A DNA stretch of 64,000 nt from Plectrocnemia conspersa (taxonomy: Eukaryota; Arthropoda; Insecta; Trichoptera; Polycentropodidae): positions 186,001-250,000 of the forward strand of contig VTFK01000361.1 of the NCBI GenBank assembly GCA_009617715.1, in the 5' to 3' direction. The position numbers and the translations under genes are program-made. Each line of letters starts with the position of its first letter. The stretch's first letter is position 1. Below the pieces are notes generated by a model, which worked only from the letters and a program-made list of their open reading frames with translations, was not told the DNA's origin and searched no databases. Below, piece after piece: positions 57,980 through 64,000 of this stretch.

Positions 57980-58640
57980 AGAATATTATTGATGACAAAT
58001 GTTTGTCGGTTCATAATACGGTATTGTATGCACGAAATGTTATTTTTATGGTAAATATTAAACGTAATAATAGGACAATTATCGTGCTCAAACTTTTAAA
58101 ATATAGAATTAAGCAATTAAAGTCAATGACAGATCTTAATAAAATACGAATTCACCGCTCACGCAAGACAAAGCCGGAAAATCGTTAATTAAAGAAAAGT
58201 TAAACCGCTATCGTGTATATAAAAGTCGACAATTTTGTCTTTTATGCTTTATATGTAATTACTAGCAATTATGCATACAAATTTATATGACCGACGATTA
58301 AGTTTCGGCAAAATACTGTAACTAGTTTAATTGATGAAAATCAAGTAAAATACTGCTATGCTTGTCAAAATAATATGATTGGGGTTAAAGGGTTCACATA
58401 ACGGAAAATATGTTTTAATATAAATTATTAAACATTTTTTGTATAAATTGTGCATTGTTACTTCGTCGCTAAATTGTTTCGTATCAATTTTAATAGCTCG
58501 TCTTTACTGTAACCGCATATTTTGCCATATGTCTGTCCATCTGTCTTTTACTAAGGATAGAATTGACGTCTCACTTTTATTCATCGGCGATGCCATTTGG
58601 CATATGAGTTATAATTTATAAGCAAAGGTGATGTAACGAG
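57980..58640. promoter_or_regulatory. Weak GC-richer patches
   Basis: Two modest patches (about 58000-58220 and 58440-58640) with CACGCAAGACAAAGCCGG, GACCGACGATTAAG, GTAACCGCATATTTTGCC and CATCGGCGATGCCATTTGGC. The 60-61 codon frames are not domain-like. Support for a function is thin. Confidence 0.25.
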
Positions 58641-60195
58641 TTAATAAAAACGACGCTTAATTGTTTTCGCATAAGGAAATATTTAAGAACTGGCTTGAAT
58701 TTTCATTGAAAAAATGTAATTATTTATATGCAAATCATTCGTTTGTGAACCGAATAAAAACATTAACTTTATTACAACATAGGCTATAAACAATTTGCAT
58801 GAATTCAATTACGTAATTTAATTAATCGTGCTATGTAATTATTGAATTTTTAAATGCATCATTTTAACTAGTTTTGCAATGTTAAATAAAATTATGGTAA
58901 AGTTTGACATTAAGCAATATTATAGTAAAATTTAATTATTATAAAAAAATCTTAAATGTATTGAGCCAAATAAAATTAACAAATCTATAATGAAATTAAT
59001 CCTTAAATATATTAAATTTTGATATTTTTATCGAGCATGCAATCGCTTTTATTTACACATATTTTATGACCACTCTGTTCTTCCAGTAAGTGCTGCCACA
59101 AACCTTTAACGGTATGAATTGGAATCACTTTTATATTTTTCATTATTTTTTTTTTAAATAATAATTAAAAACTTACTTTACAATACTAATACTACTATGA
59201 AATAAATAAATAAATAATTTTTAGTTACATTTAGTGTATACAGATGGCGTTAATATAATATTTCCATTGTTATATTTGTATTATTTACATGTAGAATATT
59301 ACGATAGAGTGGTTTTTTGTTAATTGTCATTTGATAAATTTTTAATGTATATTATTTTATACATTAAAACCAGGTGTTAAAGTAAGCTCAAACTCTTCGG
59401 AATGCCGTTCCGGTAAAACATTAGAAAACAGAATGCAATTTTAATTTTAAAATATTGTATTTGATATATTGAAAATCCACAATCTTCGTGGAATGCTGTG
59501 AACGTTGAGATGGAATGGACCATTTCTGACTAAATTTTACCAGCAATAATAAAAAAAAGTTTAACGCTTATCGCAAAACATATATGTAAACCATATTTGT
59601 GTTAAATTTTTGATATGTTCATGTTTAAAACGCGAAGTGGTGCAGGCGTGAAGACTATCGATTAATTGTTCTCAATTTGTTTATCAAAGCTGTTTTTAAT
59701 ATCTGTGAATAACTTTATCTCTTAATTAATTTTTTGGTATGAAAGCAATTACATCTCAGCAAAACATTTTTTCACTTTTACGCCCTGATACTAAGCAGTA
59801 ATTTTTAGAATCGATTTTTTTAAAAATTATTTATGAATTATCTCTATTGTAACGTGATAGGTGCATAATGAATTACTAAAAAGTAGTGAGACACTAAACT
59901 GAAATCATAGTCATGAATCCGCAATTATTTTATTTTTGATATTTATATATTTATTGTAAATTTTCGCTTTAACATAGACAGCCTTATGAGTTAAAATGAG
60001 ATAAAACAAAATTAACACCTATAAATAAATAGTAAATATTAGTGACTATCTATTTTATTGATTATTATACAGCTTATAATCAAAAAAATAGTTCAACTTG
60101 ATCTTAATTATGCATCGTGCAATTAATCCATGAATTAAAAAAATAAATAAAAAAACTTAATTTGTGATAATTGATCAGAATTTTCTAGACGAGTC
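58641..60195. other. AT-rich stretch without recognisable feature
   Basis: AT-rich filler. AATAAATAAATAAATAAT at about 59202 could be an orphan SINE tail. Confidence 0.35.
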
Positions 60196-60199
60196 TAGG

Positions 60200-60805
60200 A
60201 ACATTTATCGCTCGCAATTCACCGCCAGCAATTAACCTATAGCAGTTTACCGCCCCGTCAATCGATCGCATAAATAATTTAAAGCCTATATTTGATCGCC
60301 TAGACGCAATGAGATGTGTTTATACATACTCACTAATTTATTGACTTATTAATGAATTACGAATATATTCGATTATTTAAAAATTTACTCACAGCTGACA
60401 TTTTCGCTTTATGTATTTATTTTATAATTAATATATTTGATAAAGACAATGTATTTGATTATTTAGGTATATTATAATTTATTTGTATGCATAAATAGAA
60501 TCCTTTGCATTGAATTAAAGCAAAGCAAAAATGGTCCCGGTGGGCGTATCGCTTCCGAAACGATTTCAATAAAACCCCGCCACTGCCAACTTTTCCTATT
60601 CGAGGGTCATTGTTTTGCATAATAGTCCCAAAAGTCCTTTTGTCGACGTTTGTTTACGCGCCCTCAACATCAACACGGGCGCTTTCAATGGGCACATATA
60701 TTTCACGTGTACGAAATTCAATTTATCGTCGAGTTTTATTTATTCTTTGCTCAATAGCTTTAACTATTTTTTATACTGTGAAAATTCACGATTGAGTTTG
60801 ATATT
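60200..60805. promoter_or_regulatory. GC-richer island with a SOX-POU-like composite site
   Basis: Includes CGCTCGCAATTCACCGCC, CCGCCCCGTCAATCGATCGC, GGTCCCGGTGGGCGTATCGC, CATTGTTTTGCAT at 60608-60620 (SOX core plus POU half-site), and CAACACGGGCGCTTTCAATGG. Overlapping 61-72 codon frames at 60610-60833 are not domain-like. Confidence 0.4.
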
Positions 60806-61196
60806 ATTCTTCTTAATCCAGATAAACGTATAAGCACTTGTTTCATCTAATCATGAATCACCCCTTTCTATTTTGTTAGGTGCCATATGTGGTTTCGCTT
60901 TTACGACACAATCTGCAAATCTTATTCTATACATTGTAATGATCCACATAGCTTACGATTAGAGGGTTCAAGCTTTCTAAGGTTTCATATCTGCAGACTC
61001 TTGTGAGAAGTGGCATTATCATTAAAAATATATTAGCAAGGTTATATGATGTTAAAAAATATATTTCACATATACTTTATTATGTTTATTTTTATTAATT
61101 TATATAAACACATCGCATAAAAAAATCCATGCCAAAGCACAGAAAAAACAATACATATTAACAAAAAACTTAATTTATAGAACAATTAGATTAATT
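60806..61196. other. AT-rich stretch without recognisable feature
   Basis: AT-rich filler before the transposon relics. Confidence 0.4.
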
Positions 61197-61452
61197 TTAA
61201 TACAATAATGGCTTGACGTGCTTAGTAACTACAAATAGCAAGTGCATATTAATTCCATTGCATAAAATATAGCCATATTTATCATATCGTTTGCATTGTT
61301 GCTTCGATAGAAATAAATGGTAGTCGGAATGAGCAAGGTCTTGAGAATACGGTGGATGATTCATGTTATCTAAAGTCAATTTTGCCACATATAGTCATTA
61401 AATTTCTTAAATTAAAGTGGATTACCACAGTATAACCTAACCTTTGCGGTTA
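61197..61452 (-). pseudogene. mariner transposase fragment (third catalytic Asp region)
   Basis: The minus-strand frame at 61197-61388 reads AKLTLDNMNHPPYSQDLA then HSDYHLFLS, the HPPYSPDLAPSDYHLF block that holds the last Asp of the mariner D34D triad; SDYHLF is the mauritiana-type spelling. Downstream residues decay into non-family sequence. No TIR was identified. It lies directly next to the Tigger end at 61453, so a Tigger inserted in or beside a dead mariner. The same block is repeated from about 63357. Confidence 0.7.
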
Positions 61453-62480
61453 CAGGCGGCCCTCGATTTTCGCATATAATTGGTTCCTGAAAATGTGTGC
61501 GAATGTTGAATGTTCGAAAGTAGAGGTGGGTAAAAAAAATTTGAAATTGTGTGTATTTTAAAATATATCAAGTAAATATAAGATGTTTAAGAGGCGTTTA
61601 AGAGACATGTTTAAGTGGGGTTTGCGGGTGTTTTCTTTGAAAAGTTATCAAGAGTTAACTGTTTTCCACTATTCTTTTTATTTTGTTCATGTAGTATTTT
61701 ATAGCATGCCATGTTTTTATTAATCGCCCTACGCACTCGAGATATGCGTTCTCCATTGGGATCACAATCTTCCATAATATTTAAAAAATTTTCAAGATGC
61801 ATGAAGGCTTCATTCATATTTTTTATTGTTAAAGAGTTTTTCAAAATAAGCCTGTCTCATCTACACTAAATATTTGGCTAGAGGGATATTCTTCATCTTC
61901 AATAATTTTGGATAATTAGGAAATAAATTCTTTTGCATCATCTTTATTCGGATCAGTCGATTCTCCAGTAAATTTATTATTATGAAAAGAATACCTCATT
62001 TTAAAATTGTAAAACCAACCGTTACTTGCTTGAAAAACCGTTTTAAAATCTTTTTTTTAATCTATCCTTCCAATCTTTGTGCAAACTAAGAGCTTTTGCT
62101 TGAATAATTGAAATACTCAGAGGGACATCTTTTTGATGTTGGTCATCGATCCATAATGTCAAAGATTTTTCCATTTCATCCATGTTTTTTTTGCCGTGTT
62201 TTTTTGGAAACATATCTTTAAAGATTGTGGAAATATATCTTTAATTTCCACAATTTTTAACGTATTCTTTAATTATATTTTTATTTTACAAAATTGAACA
62301 TATCGTAGATCTGTTTGTATCATACGAACGTCCGATTGAAGCAAAAGATTCTCCGCTATCAGAACGTATAATAATTTTCATCTTTGTCTCGAATCATGTG
62401 AAGATTGAGTCCTTGATTTCTTTTTGTTCGCATCAACACTGAAGTTTTTCGTTTCTCACCAATGTTTATAATTTTTTTTA
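61453..62480 (-). pseudogene. pogo/Tigger-like transposon, internally deleted and frameshifted
   Basis: The terminal sequence CAGGCGGCCCTCGATTTTCG starts at 61453 directly after TA, as expected for a pogo/Tigger end. Reading leftward from about 62470: SFASIGRSYDTNRSTIC (psq helix-turn-helix, about 62290-62380); MEKSLTLWIDD and ALSLHKDW (CENP-B-type second HTH, about 62080-62183); GWFYNFKMRYSFHNNKFTGES; and VDETGLF (first catalytic Asp, about 61848-61868). These are fused directly to the C-terminal frame 61611-61844 with HLENFLNIMEDCD and KQLTLDNF. The middle of the DDE domain, with the other two acidic residues, is deleted. Stops and frameshifts add to the damage. The 5' TIR was not found. 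Confidence 0.85.
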
Positions 62481-62599
62481 AAAAAAAAACTAAAATAAAA
62501 ACTGATGGAAGTTTATTGACTCCTTGTCGTTATTAAAAGTCAGTAAAACAATAGTGATGATAATTTAATATTTATCTTATAGTAAACTTAATGTCGCTT

Positions 62600-63205
62600 T
62601 GCCACGACAATGAACTCTTATAGTTTTATATATCTATGCTGATGATTTGGATCAAATGCTTAATTGCTCCAACTGAGTTGTAACGAAAGACTCCTGCAAT
62701 TTATTTCTCATTCAGTGGCAGGTAAAAAATTAGCACAGTCTTGGAAACCACAATGCATCGGTTGTGTTTGTTTGTTTTAATTTTGTTTTGTTGAAAATTT
62801 TCGTTTGTCGTCCAACAAAGCCAGTCGAAAGAGTGCGTTCGATTGTTATTCAATTAAACAATAATTGGCGGCTCTTTGCTCACCTCTGTGCTTTCGTACC
62901 GTAGCCATTGTTATTCTGCAGGAGAACAATGCTCCACTCGGGAGGCGTCGACGCTCCAATTTATTTGTTTTATTAAAATAATTAAAATCGATGTTTGTTC
63001 GCTCTCGGAACCATTATTTTCACGGTTTGATGACTTCGTAAGCGCTTCAGACGTTCGGACAAATCGAATTTGTATTATTTTCGATATTGAACACCGCAGG
63101 TTGAGTCACGCGCCAATGGTTCACAATGGATTCTTTCTAGGGACAAACGATTTTTTGTTTTGCAATTAAGAGGCGTTGACTCTCGTTTATATTCGATGCT
63201 TTATT
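62600..63205. promoter_or_regulatory. Large island with inverted SOX pairs
   Basis: ATTGTT (62842) faces AACAAT (62857), and CCATTGT (62905) faces AACAATG (62925); another ACAATGG lies at about 63122. Also present are CCAGTCGAAAGAGTGCGTTCG, GGGAGGCGTCGACGCTCC (dyad), GTAAGCGCTTCAGACGTTCGG and TTGAGTCACGCGCCAATGG. The 97-codon frame at 62876-63169 is not domain-like. Candidate enhancer. Confidence 0.45.
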
Positions 63206-63308
63206 GTTTTGTAAAGATATTGTTAGCGTATGGTTTTTAGTATGTTGTAGGTATATTAAATAGAACGAAAACCGTTTTAAAATAATCCATATTTGAAAAC
63301 TTTTTTAG

Positions 63309-63357
63309 AGTACGCTCGGGATAAGGATGCCGGTTTTGTTATTGTGTACATGTAAAC
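63309..63357 (+). mobile_element. Solitary end of the 27426-28295 TIR element
   Basis: GAGTACGCTCGGGATAAGGA-TGCCGGTTTTGTTATTGTGT-ACATGTA matches the left end of the 27426 element apart from a T insertion and a 6-bp deletion, again preceded by TA. The element is cut off at the junction with the duplicated mariner/Tigger block. Confidence 0.7.
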
Positions 63358-63581
63358 TACAAATAGCAAGTGATATTAATTCCATTGCATAAAAAATATA
63401 ACCATATTTATCATATCGTTTTGCATTGTTGCTTCGATAGAAATAAATGGTAGTCCGGAATGAGCAAGGTCTTGAGAATACGGTGGATGATTCATGTTAT
63501 CTAAAGTCAATTTTGCCATGTAGTCATTAAATATCTTAAATTAAAGTGGATTACCACAGCATAACCTAATCTTTGCGGTTA
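63357..63581 (-). pseudogene. Second copy of the mariner transposase fragment
   Basis: Starts CTACAAATAGCAAGTGATAT and repeats 61229-61452 with about one single-base indel per 40-50 bp and few substitutions. The indels break the HPPYSQDLAHSDYHLF frame. Shared non-transposon bases up to the Tigger end show a block duplication rather than independent insertion. Confidence 0.7.
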
Positions 63582-64000
63582 CAGGCAGCCCTCGATTTTC
63601 GCATATAATTGGTTCCTGAAAATGTGTGCGAATGTTGAATGTTCGAAAGTAGGGGGGAGTAAAAAAAATTTGAAATTGTGTGTATTTTTAAAAAAATATA
63701 TCAAGTAAAAATATAAGATGTTTAAGAGGCGCTTAAAGAGACATGTTTAAGTGGGGTTTGCGGGTGTTTTCTTTTGAAAAAGTTATCAAGAGTTAACTGT
63801 TTTCCACTATTCTTTTTTATTTTGTTCATGTAGTATTTTTATAGCATGCCATATTTTTATTAATCGCCCTACGCACTCGAGATATGCGTTCTCCATTGGG
63901 ATCACAATCTTCCATAATATTTAAAAAAATTTTTCAAGATGCATGAAGGCTTCATTCATATTTTTTTATTGTTAAAGAGTTTTTCAAAATAAACCTGTCT
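63582..64000 (-). pseudogene. Second copy of the Tigger-like 3' part, cut by the window end
   Basis: Begins CAGGCAGCCCTCGATTTTCG after TA and repeats 61453-61855. Most differences from the first copy are one or two extra bases in A or T homopolymers, so the C-terminal frame (HLENFLNIMEDCD region) is more broken than in the first copy. The element continues beyond 64000, and whether the central DDE region exists there cannot be seen. Confidence 0.7.

Noticed and set aside
62876..63169. 97-codon frame as a gene
   Set aside because: Opens at TTG in an island with many binding-site-like words; no domain.

Overview
The window is AT-rich animal DNA, most likely from an insect. I infer this from the mobile-element load (mariner D34D, pogo/Tigger, hAT, a Jockey/CR1-like LINE, a tRNA-derived SINE and several TA- or TTAA-flanked MITEs), the lack of any bacterial gene organisation, and the presence of eukaryotic signals such as TATA boxes and GT splice donors. 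I could not name the species. No complete host protein-coding gene can be supported. The long open frames are chance frames in GC-richer patches or antisense shadows of decayed transposons.

Layout. The left end (1-304) carries a short open frame next to a duplicated hAT-like end motif. At 1686-2162 there is a TATA box, a 35-codon ORF and strong GTGAGT donors: the best candidate for a host promoter and first exon, reading rightward. From there to the right edge the DNA alternates between AT-rich filler and about 25 compact GC-richer islands of roughly 150-600 bp (for example 3.3-3.75, 8.0-8.35, 15.85-16.17, 18.06-18.65, 20.5-20.88, 29.3-29.7, 42.8-43.3, 46.4-47.0, 48.6-49.1, 52.0-52.3, 55.3-56.5, 60.5-60.8 and 62.6-63.2 kb). 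The islands are non-coding but rich in transcription-factor-like motifs (SOX, POU/octamer, RUNX, TALE, E-box). This is the pattern of a gene desert or giant intron around a developmental regulator; that reading is inference.

Mobile DNA between the islands. LINE relics lie at 6.7-7.6 kb (+) and 47.9-48.1 kb (-). A hAT relic lies at 13.6-14.1 kb (-). SINE copies lie at 14.35, 16.7, 18.9 and 41.76 kb. A MITE at 19.82-20.30 kb has a second MITE inside it. A TIR element at 27.43-28.30 kb contains a TTAA-flanked 105-bp MITE. A full-length but dead mariner lies at 29.81-30.89 kb (-). A foldback repeat family has four copies (0.45, 4.78, 23.6 and 50.5 kb). A second diverged family of about 1.1 kb has copies at 24.3 and 53.0 kb. 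At the right end a mariner relic plus an internally deleted Tigger (61.2-62.5 kb) is repeated at 63.36-64.0 kb, with differences mostly in homopolymer length, so assembly error must be considered.

I found no coherent new gene system such as an operon, defence island or biosynthetic cluster. The most unusual items are the four-copy foldback family with its GC-rich palindromic core, the nested MITEs, and the string of motif-rich islands downstream of the candidate promoter.
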